From Zygnema circumcarinatum (Eukaryota; Streptophyta; Zygnematophyceae; Zygnematales; Zygnemataceae): DNA of 30,000 nt. Below are positions 1 through 9,689 of the stretch, in pieces. Each line of letters begins with the position of its first letter. Within the stretch, counting starts at the first letter, position 1. Where the stretch lies: assembly GCA_037447605.1 (NCBI GenBank), contig CM074817.1, positions 202,992-232,991 on the forward strand, written 5' to 3'. Below the pieces are notes generated by a model, which saw nothing but the letters and a program-made list of their open reading frames with translations, had not been told where the DNA came from and did not search any database. A program made the translations under genes and the position numbers.

Positions 1-389
1 TAGTTTTATTATGGGAAGCAACCCACCTACACTACTCTGTCATAGTCTCAGGTCTTACTCAGAACCTGCTCGTGCTGCTAGGCTGCCTACACTTGTGTCG
101 TGGGGTAGTGAGTAAGAGGGATCTTGAAGTGGTGGGAGAACTTCATTGTGGGAAGACAGTTTTATTATAAGGAGTTTTAGAGCCGTGAGCTTTCTCCTAA
201 CACTCTCTCATTGTGATTTCCGCTGTGCTTGTCTTGTAGCTTCATTCCTGTTGTTATGGGCTTATGAGTGAAGTAAGATAGAGCTTTGAGTGTTTGAATG
301 TCTTCAACTGCGGGAACTCGTTGTTCCACGGGAGGGCTTACACCTCGCAGGTGGCGCCTCGAAGTGGGGAGCAGTCCATTGCTTCAACA
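1..389 (+). repeat. 5' LTR of Copia element A (3' part only)
   Basis: It aligns with 5936-6321, sharing for example the blocks around 170-205 and 6098-6130 (AAGGAGTTTTAGAGCC then GAGCTTTCTCCTAACACTC). It ends GCTTCAACA just before the primer binding site, giving the usual CA terminus. The window opens inside this LTR, just downstream of the position matching the TATA-like box in the 3' copy, so what is visible is transcript leader rather than promoter. Confidence 0.9.
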
Positions 390-391
390 AG

Positions 392-403
392 TGGTATCAG
401 AGC
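392..403 (+). other. Primer binding site, initiator tRNA-Met type
   Basis: TGGTATCAGAGC is an exact match to the plant Copia primer binding site complementary to the 3' end of initiator methionine tRNA. It lies two bases after the LTR terminal CA at 388-389, the spacing expected for a Copia element. This fixes both the element's orientation and its 5' LTR boundary. Confidence 0.95.
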
Positions 404-1160
404 CCAAGGTGGCGAGGAGGACCACGTGAAGTTCAGCATCCCAGCGTTCGATGGTTCGGACTACAAGGGGTGGAGATGGCGGCTGGTTCCTTTGCTTGTG
501 GGCAAGGGGCTGTTGGGGTACGTTGACGGCACCATCAAGGCACCGGTGCAGCCGGAGGGAGCCACGGCGGAGCAGCAGTCGGAGTTCGACACAGCGCTCG
601 CCAGATGGAGGACCAAGGACAACAAGGCCCTCACCCAGATCGTCATGAGCGTGAGGGGAAGTCCCTCTTCCATGCTGTATGACCTTAAGACTTCACATGC
701 TATGTGGAGATGCTTAGAGGAGATGTATGACGTAATGGATAACGTACCAATAGTCAGCCTGTACACGCAGCTGGGGAAAATGAAGATGTCCCTGAAGAAG
801 CCGGAAGCTGAATATATGGTCAGATTTGATACTCTTAATGGAGAGATTCATAGCGCCGCGAAAAAACCGCTAGGAGGGGAGTAAGACCATAAAATCAGCC
901 GCTTCTAGGGGACTGCCTACCGATTCGATGTAGCAGTTGCAGCTCTTAGGACTGTTCTAACAAACACCGTGATGACCCTTGAGCAAGTGAAACGGAGGAT
1001 CAAGGAGGAGAACACTGTCCAAGACGCTGAGGCACCGCAGGAGAAGGTGTTGGCGCCGCACTCACGCATAGTTCAAGAGGAGGTGCCGAGAGCGACCGCG
1101 GGGAACGCCCCGCGGAGCGTTACACGCGCGGTAAGACCGCCACCTCGCCGACCGTTATAA
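404..1160 (+). pseudogene. Copia gag remnant (element A)
   Basis: One frame (frame 3) carries recognisable Copia gag (UBN2/DUF4219 type). It begins just after the primer site with KFSIPAFDGSDYKGWRWRL and runs through a leucine/charged core to a second block ending LEQVKRRIKEEN near 1010. Stops at 882-884 and 906-908 interrupt the frame; coding similarity resumes in the same frame from about 918. No good ATG follows the primer site, so the original start seems lost. The stretch 1160-1300 should hold the linker and zinc knuckle but is scrambled; only GHKSTDC of the CCHC knuckle survives, at about 1314-1334. Capsid function is assigned by family, not by activity. Confidence 0.85.
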
Positions 1161-1294
1161 GAACAAGAACACCCAAGATCGCGGAGGAGCATCGCCATCC
1201 AAATTCACCCAACGCACGTCACGCGCCGCCGCGCCGTCATCGAAGATTATCATCACCCACGACGGCGCGCAGCAGCGGGATTCAAGGGAATTCG

Positions 1295-2482
1295 CTAAAT
1301 GTGAAGAAGCGAGGCCACAAGAGCACGGATTGCAGAGTGGCGGTGGAGACGAATCTCATGCTGACTGAACATTCTGATTTTGTTGGGAAGATCCAGGTTG
1401 CGGATCTGAAGCGGCCATGGCTGATCGACTCTGGCGCTTCCACGCACATGTGTGGCGACAAGCGAATGTTCTCTACGCTGGACACCTTGGAGAGGACCAG
1501 ATCTGTTCACTCGGCAACCGGAGAGGGAGTGACAGTTACCAAAGGAGGAGTAGTAAAGATGATCCTCGGAGACGGCTCTGTCATCTACGAAGAAGAAAGA
1601 GAAGAGCGGTTGTGCATCGGTGACGTACTTCACACCCCTGACCTGAAACAGAACTTCATGTCTGTTAGTCAAGTATGTAAGAGGGGGTACGAAGTCACCT
1701 TCAAGGAGAAGTCTTGCGTAGCTACTCACTTGGAGTCGGGGAAGCGGCTGTTTGAAGGGTACGAGAAGGGAGGCCTATATTACCTTCATTATAGGAGAGA
1801 AGAAGATGAGGGTGTGATGGCCGTAACTGAGGGTGCAGTAAATCTCTGGCATCAGTAGACNTGGTCATCTAAACCATAGGGACCGCGAACAGCTTGCTGC
1901 AAGGCTGGTCCGCTGGTTAGACATTGACATGTAATGGAGAAGGAGCTAGGCTTTTGCAAAGAGTGTGTAGAGGGGAAGGCGCATCGGAGACCCTTTTCGA
2001 GGAGTGGAGAGGAGTCATTTCACGCGCAGGAGAAACTGGAATTGGTACATACCGATTTGTGTGGCCCCGTGACACCGGCAACGAGTGGAGGAGCTCGCTA
2101 CTTCATCACCTTCCTTGATGATTTTTCGAGGAAAATTTGGGTGAAAATTCTCAAGTACAAGTCTGAAGCTTTCGGAGCTTTCAGAGATTGGCAGACTCAG
2201 ATGGAGCGAGAGAGCGGTCAGAAACTGAAGACGCTGCGCTCAGACAACGGAGGGGAATTCAAGTCGAAGGAGTTCGGCGGGTACTTGAAGGCTCGCGGAA
2301 TAAGGCATGAATTTTCTGCTCCTTACTCCCCTCAAAGTAATGGAGCTGCTGAGAGGGTCAATAGGACGCTGGGGACATGGCGCGATCCGCGCCGGGATAG
2401 ATTCCCCTTCCCGCATCTTTTGGGGAGAGGGCGTAATGACCGAACTTACCTTAGAAATAGATGCCCATCTTCTCAGGCTTAA
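1295..2482 (+). pseudogene. Copia protease and integrase remnant (element A)
   Basis: After the half-preserved zinc knuckle, frame 2 shows the aspartic protease site WLIDSGASTHM near 1420-1450 and then the GAG-pre-integrase segment (GHLNHRD). The integrase zinc motif CKEC (about 1955) and the catalytic core follow: HTDLCGP near 2050, TLRSDNGGEF near 2240 and NGAAERVNRTLG near 2340-2370. The frame is cut by a stop at 1856-1858 beside the N at 1861, and coding similarity resumes in the same frame. It is lost by frameshift after 2370, although shifted fragments of the integrase tail (FWGEGVMTE) persist to about 2470. The core DDE positions appear present, but the protein cannot be made intact. 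Confidence 0.9.
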
Positions 2483-3159
2483 GGATCGTTCTTGAAGAGG
2501 TGGAGTGGAGGAAACCCGGTGTCCCACCCGGCTATCTTTGAGCCGCTAAGCTGGTCGACAGCGCCGCATACAGGCGTATAGAAGTTCGACCCCCTCGAAG
2601 CCGAAGGGTACCTTCTCGGCTGCTACAACAACATGGACAAATAAGCATCTACCTGTGGAATCCTCGAGCAAACGAAGTGCAGAGCTCGAGAGACGTTACG
2701 GTGGACGAGAAGGGAGCGGTGACTCGGCTAGGTGAGACCCGCACCCCAAAGGCAGGTTTGGAAATGGTGTACGAGGATGTAGAGACCAGCTTAAGAGTGG
2801 GCATGGACGCGCCTCGTGTCCCAGCCCCAGGAGATCAAGACGCTGGTGAGCCGCTGGAGCCGAGCCGAAGCAACGCTAACGTGGAGGGGCGCTCGCGGGA
2901 GTTGAACTTCAGGAGCCGCAAGCTGGGAGCCTAACCTTCGGACGGAGACGGCACCACTCATAAGCACTCACCGGTTCGGACGAGGAGAACCTCGGCTCTA
3001 AACCGCATCTTTGCATGGGCGTGAGTCCGGAGGATTTGAGACGGCCGGAAAGCAGCTATGTTGTCGGTGTGTGCGTAAGCATGCCTCCCGTTTGTCCCGG
3101 ATTTTCTTCAACACGAGCCGGAGAGCCGCTAGCGACCTCGGAGGAGCACCTCGCGGTGG
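2483..3159 (+). pseudogene. Integrase-RT hinge remnant (element A)
   Basis: This is the variable linker between integrase and RT. A short open stretch at 2660-2934 keeps the usual SSRDVTVDE motif of Copia linkers, followed by low-similarity acidic and proline-rich sequence. From 2935 to 3159 I see no frame with clear Copia similarity. The region ends at the boundary of the TRIM-like insert. Confidence 0.55.
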
Positions 3160-3621
3160 TGTAGCTAAACTATACATGGGTTGTATGGTCGAAAGTACCT
3201 ACATCCGCTGCTGCTTTAATGGTAAAGTACTTAGGTGAATAATGAGGTTCCGGGAAGTTCAACCCCGCCGAGGCAAAGTTCGTTACATTGGTATCGTAGC
3301 CTAAGGACCGTATTTGCAATCCACCCCTAAAACACCGCGCGATCTCTTGCGCTTGCACGATTGACTGAGGCTGTGCACAATCCGCGACCAGAGGGTCTCG
3401 AGGTCAGAGGTCCATGTGTTGAAGGAGCTTGAGCATTTCGTGAAAAACCTTGGCTAGCATTTCGAGGCCGAGCAGGTTTAGGTAAGGGGAAGGTATAGCG
3501 AAAGCTTATTTATACATGGGTTGTATGGCAGTACCCCATCAGCGGTTGCCTTTTAATGGTAAAAACGCAGGTGAATAAAGGGAGGTCTGATTCGAACCTG
3601 GCTGGGCGAGGTTAAGTTACA
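3160..3621 (+). mobile_element. TRIM-like miniature LTR element nested in element A
   Basis: Two diverged direct repeats of equal length (128 bp), at 3160-3287 and 3494-3621, share TATACATGGGTTGTATGG, a TTTAATGGTAAA block, AGGTGAATAA and a terminal GTTACA. Directly after the first copy, 3289-3300 reads TGGTATCGTAGC, 10 of 12 matches to the initiator tRNA-Met primer site. A purine-rich stretch (3480-3492) precedes the second copy. The flanks GGTGG (3155-3159) and TGTGG (3622-3626) could be a decayed 5-bp target duplication. There is no coding capacity. A total of 462 bp suits terminal-repeat retrotransposons in miniature. The second copy starts TA rather than TG, and a B-box-like GATTCGAACC at about 3590 leaves a tRNA-derived origin possible. 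Confidence 0.55.
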
Positions 3622-3739
3622 TGTGGTGAGGAGGCAGTCACTGGGGCCTTCCGCGGACTATCCCCAATGCGGGGAAGAGTGCCTACGGACTTCCGGACCT
3701 TGCGGGAATTTTGCCCCTTTGTTTCATGATCACCCCGAA

Positions 3740-4577
3740 CCCGCGAAGCCTTTGAGGAGGCGCCGCGGCGGGGTGGAGTGGAGAGAGGTGGCGGCGGCGA
3801 TTGGCGGCCGAGGTGGGGCGGTTGCTGAAAGGAAGCGACGCACGTGGCGACTTAATTTGCGAGGAAGGAGGAGCCATTGGATGCAAGTGGGTGTTCAAGG
3901 TGAAGCCCAGCGGGGCGGGGGCGTCGGCAAAGTTCAGGCGTCACGGTAGCGAAAGGAAGCGGCCCGGTCACCCGGAATCGACTACCACGGAGACCTTTGC
4001 CGTGGTGAAGTTCCATCCCTCCAGGTGCCCTAATATGTCCGTTGCGGCGGAAGGCGAGGATGCAGGCGTAACTCGGTATCAAGACTTCACATTTACATCG
4101 CGGAGATCTCGGAGATCTACATGAATGCAGCCCAGAAGGAAAGTTGTCGAGGCGGGAGCATCTCGTTTTATGCAAATGCTACATGTACATGCAATTTGAA
4201 ACAAAGCGCTGGGGTGAATGCGAAAATTGTGTCGCGAGGAGTAGCAGTTTAGCATGATTGAGGCGGATCATTCCGTCTACCGACAAGGGGAAGAGGCAGA
4301 TCTCATGTACGTTGGAATCTACGTGGACGACCTCATAATGGTGAGACTCTCATTGGAGAGAATCAATGATTTGAAACAGCTTTTGGAAGCTAACTTCAAA
4401 ATGTCGGATCTAGGGGAGGCGCAGTATCTCCTAGGAATGCAGTTGAAGAGGGGGCAGGACGGCAGCTTATTTCTTTGTCAGAAGAAGTACGCCGCAGATG
4501 TACTTGCCAGGTTCAAAATGGAGGAGTGTCAGTCTCGCCGAGTCCCATGGAGATCGAAACGCATTGTCGAAAGATAG
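3740..4577 (+). pseudogene. Copia reverse transcriptase remnant (element A)
   Basis: The RT entry motif AIGCKWVFKVK lies at 3872-3904. Broken fragments of the next blocks follow (ETFAVVKFH at 3991-4017), then a clearer segment from 4254 with MYVGIYVDDLIMV (4305-4343), the catalytic YVDD motif, and SDLGEAQYLLGMQLKRG. Several frameshifts separate these blocks and the stretch 4040-4250 is heavily eroded. The polymerase motif itself is intact, but the protein is not. Confidence 0.88.
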
Positions 4578-5210
4578 TGATGCCTCGCGACAGATGAGGT
4601 ACGGTAGAATGCACGAGGCCGCATGACGGGCAATCGGAGTTTAATGTATCCGATGATGTACTCAGCCCCGACGGCGGTGCCCGAAATGCTAAGCCGGGTT
4701 CATGGAGAGTCCCGTCCTGAACATCGGGAGGCCGTGAAGCGGATCTTCAGATTCGTGAAAGGGACCTTGGATTATGGCCTCAGGTTTGAGAGGGGCCGAC
4801 TAGAGTGATCGGATACACCGACTCAGATTGGGGAGGTGACGTGGACACGTCACGATCGACGTCAGGATTTGTGTTCCCGGAGGAGGCGCGATCTCATGGA
4901 GCTCGGGCCATAAGATCTCGCCAAGGCCGTCGGTTAATCGGAAGGAGAGACATGGGAGCTGCCACGCAAATAAGGAGGGGATGTGGTTCCAACATTTTGA
5001 TGAATGGGGTTTCACCACAAAACACCATTGACTTTTTACTGACAACCAGTCATCTATATTCTTATGGAAAACCCTCGTTCCATAAAAGAACCAAGTACAT
5101 TAGGGTGCAATATCATTATGTACAGAGTTGGTAGAGGAAGTGATGATAAGCAGGAAGTTTGTAGGAACAAGAGCAGTCACAGTATGATATGTTGACTAAG
5201 GGGTCGTACG
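4578..5210 (+). pseudogene. Copia RT tail and RNase H remnant (element A)
   Basis: Fragments in changing frames show the conserved end of RT (MLSRVHGESRPEHREAVKR, 4689-4745), then RNase H beginning GYTDSDWGGDVDTSRSTSGF (4811-4870), then the late blocks around TDNQSS (about 5038) and the KRTK-IRVQYHYV motif (5090-5125). The final MLTKG of Copia polyproteins is at about 5189-5203. Deletions remove much of the middle of RNase H. It sits just upstream of the polypurine stretch and 3' LTR. Confidence 0.85.
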
Positions 5211-5272
5211 GGAGACACTACTAGTGAACAAAGAAAGTTGATTGGGCTAGGCCCATGAGGAACTGAAATCCC

Positions 5273-5286
5273 AAGAGGGGGATCGT
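5273..5286 (+). other. Polypurine tract of element A
   Basis: AAGAGGGGGA (5273-5282) lies immediately upstream of the 3' LTR start at about 5287 (TGTTAATGTATGATAG). This is the position of plus-strand priming in Copia elements. The few bases between tract and LTR make the exact LTR start uncertain by several bases. Confidence 0.7.
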
Positions 5287-6321
5287 TGTTAATGTATGAT
5301 AGTTGCATTATCAGATGGCATTACTACTCAACTTGTCAGGTAATTTCGCTTTGTAGAACATGAGATCTCGCTAGGGCGTAGTGCTCTTAGATTTTAGTAA
5401 TGTCGGTGTTCGACTTTGGTGAGTAAGCGCCATGAAAGTGCGCTGAGAGTACTAACGAAGCTGGGCGCCGGGATTGGTCGCGTACAAGGGTGACACAAGT
5501 AAGTGGGAGTACTAACGCCGCAACATTGATTATCGCAGGCGCTGGCCGCTGATTCGGCAATTTAACGCTACAAGCGTACTCATTGTCATGACGCTGGCGC
5601 TGAAACGCTGAGCTAAAGTTGCGCGCTGGAAAACGACATGGAAGATATTTGGCTACAACTGTACGCGCCACGCTGACCACTCATGGTGTGGGTCCGGGCG
5701 AAGTTCTGTTGTACGGCCGGTGATGTCGGCGTATGGCGACCGCTGGGCGAGCCGCGCAACGGGCGTAAACAAGCACGGACGGATGTAATGATCCGACAAA
5801 AACTAGGTTTCCGCCAGAGGTTTACGAAAACGAAGCACGCTATTTCGGCGCGCCTCTACTGCATCGGTGCATGTGGGTTTGTACGAAGTGACGGACGCGA
5901 CATGTGTCACGCCACGGACGCCATATTATATAGTGCTGAAGTTTTATTATGCGGGAAGCAACCCACCCACACTACTCGCCATAGTCTCGGCCTTACCAAC
6001 TCCTCGCCAAGCCGCTAGGTCACGCTAATTTGTGTCGTGGGGTAGTGAGTAAGAGGGATCTTTGAAGTGGTGGGAGAACTTTATTGTGGGAAGACAGCTT
6101 ATTATAAGGAGTTTTAGAGCCGTGAGCTTTCTCCTAACACTCCCCATTGTGATTTCCTACTGCGTTTGTCTTGTAGCTTCATTCTCGTTGTTATGTGGGC
6201 TTATGATGGCTAAGATAGAGCTTTGAGTGTTTGAATGTCTTCATCCGTGGGAACTCAAGTTCCAATGGAGGGCGACACCCGAGGTGGCGCCGGAAGTGGG
6301 GAGCAGACCCCTGCTTCAACA
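5287..6321 (+). repeat. 3' LTR of Copia element A
   Basis: It starts TGTTAATG after the polypurine tract and ends GCTTCAACA at 6321; its last 386 bp align with 1-389. Its 5' part, not present in the window's 5' copy, contains an internal duplicated motif (GAGTACTAACG near 5450 and 5508). No coding frame is evident. The sequence switches at 6322 to the reverse transcriptase of the opposite-strand element B. Confidence 0.88.
5924..5932 (+). promoter_or_regulatory. TATA-like box in the LTR
   Basis: TATTATATA lies about 390 bp before the LTR end, just upstream of the region shared by both LTR copies in the window. It is the best TATA-like match in the LTR and a reasonable place for the U3-R boundary. 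The transcription start is inferred only. Confidence 0.3.
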
Positions 6322-9300
6322 TGGTCGAGTTCCAACCTGAAGGTACATCAAGCTGCCTATAGCTGACCTGTACGGAACTTGGTCCATCTGCTTCTTCTCT
6401 GCCTCCGTCTGAGGTGACATGTCATGGGAAAGATGTACGGATGGGTCCATGGGACTGGTAACCGGGTGACAGTCCTGCATGTTGAATTTAAGAAGCACGT
6501 CCTTGGCATATTTTTCTTGGCAAAGAAACAAATTGCCTTCATGCCCCCTCTTCAACTGAATACCCAGTAAGTAGTCTGCCTCTCCCAAGTCACTCATCTG
6601 AAAGTTAGTTTTCAACAGTTCCTTGAGGTTCTGAATACTCCTCAAAGAAGGACTGACGATGATAAGGTCGTCGACATAAATCCCTATATACATAAGTTCG
6701 GCTCCTTCACCTTTCCTGTAAACCGAGGCGTCAGTTTCAAACCGAGTGAAGCCATTCTCTGTTAGGAGGGTGTCGATCTTGTCATACCAAATTCGGGGAG
6801 CCTGCTTCAATCCATACAAACTTTTCACAAGTTTGCAGACTAAATGCTCTTGGCCCTTCTTTACAGTTCCTTCCGGCTGGTCCATGAAAATGTCCTCGTC
6901 CAATTCACCATATAAGAAGGCTGTCTTTATATCCAACTGATGCACATGCATTTTCTCAGCTGCTGCAATGGAAATGAGGGATCTGAGGGAGCTGAATTTC
7001 ACTACCGGGGCAAAGGTTTCAGTGTAGTCTAGCCCATACTGCTAGCTAAATCCCTTTGCTACCAACCTCGCCTTGTATCTATCTATACTCCCATCTGATT
7101 TCCTCTTTACCTTAAATATCCATTTGCATCCTATCGCCTTTCTCCCCTTTGGCAGCTCCTCTAACCGCCAAGTCTGGTTTTCCTCAAGACTACCTAACTC
7201 ACTTTTAATGGCTACTTCCCATTTCTCAGCATCTACCCCCTCTAAAGCTTCTGAGAGGGTTTGAGGTTCACCGATGTTGGCCATCAAAACTTGAGCGATG
7301 CCGGCAAAGTCGGCCGAGTCATTTGGCGTCCTCATCCATCCGCTTGCTCCATTCACCTCCCATTCTTCAGGGTTGTAACGTCTCTGCTCGGCACCAAGGG
7401 TGCGGCTCTCGCCGCCGTATGGCCACTGGTTAGAGTACCTAGCTTCCAATTCGTGCAATGGGGATGATCAAGAGAAGGTGTCGCATCGCGGGATCAAGGG
7501 GACCTGAAGATATCACTCAAGGACCGCCGCGCAGCCACGCCCCCGCGGCCCGCGCCGTCGTCGGGTGAATCAATCTCGCTGATTCGTAGTAATTGGTGAT
7601 GTGGCGCCTCCTGGCGCATCTCCACCGACCGATTCGAAATGAGCGTCCTCTCCTTCACGGATCGCTGAATTGCCGCCGTCCACTTCGTAACTTATGTCAA
7701 ACGTACCCCTTGGACCGATTTCAAAATCGTTCGCAATCTCCGCTGACGAGTTCGACGAGTTCTCCTCCACAGTGACGTCGCGGCACCTCTCTATTCGCCT
7801 GGTCTGCGGATTCCACACTCTGTACGTCGGGCTGTTCTCGTTGTACCCCAACAGGTAACCCGGAGTCGTCCTCCTCTCGAATTTCGATTTTCGATTGTGC
7901 TTCAAAACTGTCATGTAGCAGCGTGATCCCCACACTTTGAAGTACGCCACAGAGGGCTTCTTCCCGCTCCAAGCCTCTTCAGGCACCTTCTCCCTGAGAG
8001 CAGTCGTCGGACTTCGATTCCTTATATATGCGGCAGCCACTACTGCCTCTCCCCAGAAAGAAAGTGGGAAAGGAGACTCACTTAGCATGGACCTTGCCAT
8101 GTCCCCAAGGGTGCGATTTACCCGCTCAGCCGCTCCATTGCTTTGGGGAGAGTACGGGGCAGAAAACTAGTGCCGAATCCCGTTCTCCTCGAAGTGTGAC
8201 TTGAACGCGCTTGAGATGTACTCCCCGCCGTTGTCAGATCGCAAAGTCTTCAACTTCAAGCCGGTTTCTCGCTCCACCTCTGCTTGCCAAGTCTTGAAAA
8301 CATCAAACGTTTCAGCTTTGCTGTCAAGAACTCTCACCCAAAGTTTCCTGGAGCAGTCATCTAGGAAGGTAATAAAATACTTCGCCCCTCCTCTGCTGGT
8401 GGGAGTGATAGGTCCACACAAATCGGTGTGAACCAGCTCCAGCCGCTCCTTGGCACGGCTCTCCTCTGAACTTCGATGGCTGAAAGGCAATCGATGGGCC
8501 TTTCCAGCAAGACAGTCTGCACACACGCCTGCCTCTGCTCCCTCCATCTGAATTCCGATGCCTCTCACAAGGCGTCTGTCAACCAACTTCTTCAGGCTTT
8601 GGTAGCCTAGGTGTCCCATTCGGCGATGCCACAGTTTTGCCGAGGGGTTTTCTGAAACGGTGTTCACTTGGTGTGTGAGCACTCCTCCTCCTTTCAAGAG
8701 ATAGAGTCCGTTTCTTTCTGTGCCCCTTAACACAACCTTCCCGGTTAGTTTTTCGACAACTTTGCACTCCTCTCCGTCAAACCAAGACACATAGCCCTTT
8801 TTTCCTAACTGGCTCACTGAAATAAAGTTGCTCTGAAGGCCAGGGGTAAGGAGAACGTTTCCCACGGTGACTGTTTTTCCCTTCTCCCCTCCATGAGTGA
8901 TCAGTCTCACGGATCCTCCGTGAGTGACTGTCACTCCTCCAGTCGCTGCGTAGACGGATCTTGCCGCCTCCAAAGTTCTCAGCTCTGCAAAAGAAGACTT
9001 TGTGGAACACATGTGTTTGGAGGCACCGGAGTCAATTATCCAAGGGAGTTCAGGCTTTCTGGGCCTGCACGGACCTTCTCTGATCCCTCCCACGAACTCC
9101 CTGTTATGTGCCTCTGAGCTCATCATCAAATTTGTCTCACTGGAGCCATCTTGGCAGGCTGCAGATTTGTGGCCCTTCTTGCCACACTTGAAGCACGTCC
9201 CGTTGAAAGGGGGCTTCTTCTTCTTGATCGGATCTCCACCTGAAGGCTCCCCCTTCTTCTCGGGTCGACCCTTGTTCTGGTAGCAGTCCGTTGATAGATG

Positions 9301-9372
9301 TCCACGCTTTCCACAGGTGAAGCATGTTGGCGGTTGGATTTGGTTGGCAAAAGCGTTGGTTGGTGCTAGTGA
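6322..9372 (-). pseudogene. Copia pol of element B (zinc knuckles, PR, IN, RT)
   Basis: One minus-strand frame runs nearly throughout. In order: two CCHC knuckles, CFTCGKRGHLSTDC (9325-9284) and CFKCGKKGHKSAAC (9187-9146); protease WIIDSGASKHM (about 9030); GAG-pre-integrase KLWHRRMGH (about 8620); and integrase with CADC, HTDLCGP, RSDNGGEY and, past the stop, NGAAERVNRTL. RT follows with AIGCKWIFKVK (about 7115), DIKTAFLYGE, SLYGLKQAPR and IGIYVDDLIIV (about 6690-6660). Breaks are a TAG at 8167-8169 where element A has glutamate, a TGA at 7570-7572, two further stops and probable frameshifts in the integrase-RT hinge (7459-7572), and a TAG at 7042-7044. Upstream, the frame closes at a stop at 9373-9375. 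Coding ends after TRP at 6322-6324, where the conserved aspartate of TRPD should follow. Confidence 0.92.
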
Positions 9373-9689
9373 CTAAACGATCCTTGTTGCTCATTGGGGT
9401 TTTGACGCAGTCAAATTATTGCAGCTTCACTCGGATGACTGCCCACTGGGGAGCGGGCTACTACCTACAACAGACGGGGAACGATCATTTGTTTGATCCT
9501 CCATACCAAATGAAGCTGGTCAACAACGTGACAAGTGAGGCAGCTAGTTTGTTAACAGTTGATAAGAGTGTCCCTTATGACATACTGATCATCCCTCGCA
9601 GCCGCCGTTTGCTTCTCAATCACTGGAATCGCTATTGATGATATTACTTAAGCTGCGATCATTCTCACTAACCTCTATTCCTGCCATGC
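9373..9689. other. Unassigned stretch replacing gag of element B
   Basis: Between the zinc knuckle of element B and its LTR-like block there are only about 300 bp, where roughly 900 bp of leader and gag would be expected. Neither minus-strand frame shows capsid motifs, and no primer binding site complementary to initiator tRNA was found. A short plus-strand frame (to 9638) has no family I recognise. It reads best as a deletion plus filler inside element B. Confidence 0.4.

Larger units (their letters stand above)
1..6321 (+). mobile_element. Ty1/Copia LTR retrotransposon (element A), decayed, 5' end outside window
   Basis: The order is a partial 5' LTR (1-389), primer binding site (392-403), gag remnant, protease, integrase, reverse transcriptase, RNase H, polypurine stretch (about 5273-5282) and a complete 3' LTR (5287-6321). 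Protease-integrase-RT-RH is the Copia order. The two LTR ends are clearly homologous but differ at roughly one position in eight by eye. The coding part has several frameshifts and stops, so this copy cannot encode a working polyprotein. The 3' LTR is about 1,035 bp, so about 645 bp of 5' LTR should lie upstream of the window. A TRIM-like insert splits the integrase-RT hinge. One ambiguous base (N) occurs at 1861. Confidence 0.93.

Noticed and set aside
3550-3610. A tRNA gene, from the B-box-like GATTCGAACC
   Set aside because: No acceptor stem, anticodon arm or A box could be folded around it; it belongs to the TRIM-like repeat.
5387-6018. Frames within the element A 3' LTR on both strands
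   Set aside because: LTR sequence without known protein similarity; U3 frames are expected by chance.
9324-9638. A 104-aa plus-strand frame next to element B
   Set aside because: It begins inside the antisense of the zinc-knuckle region and has no recognisable domain; probably chance.
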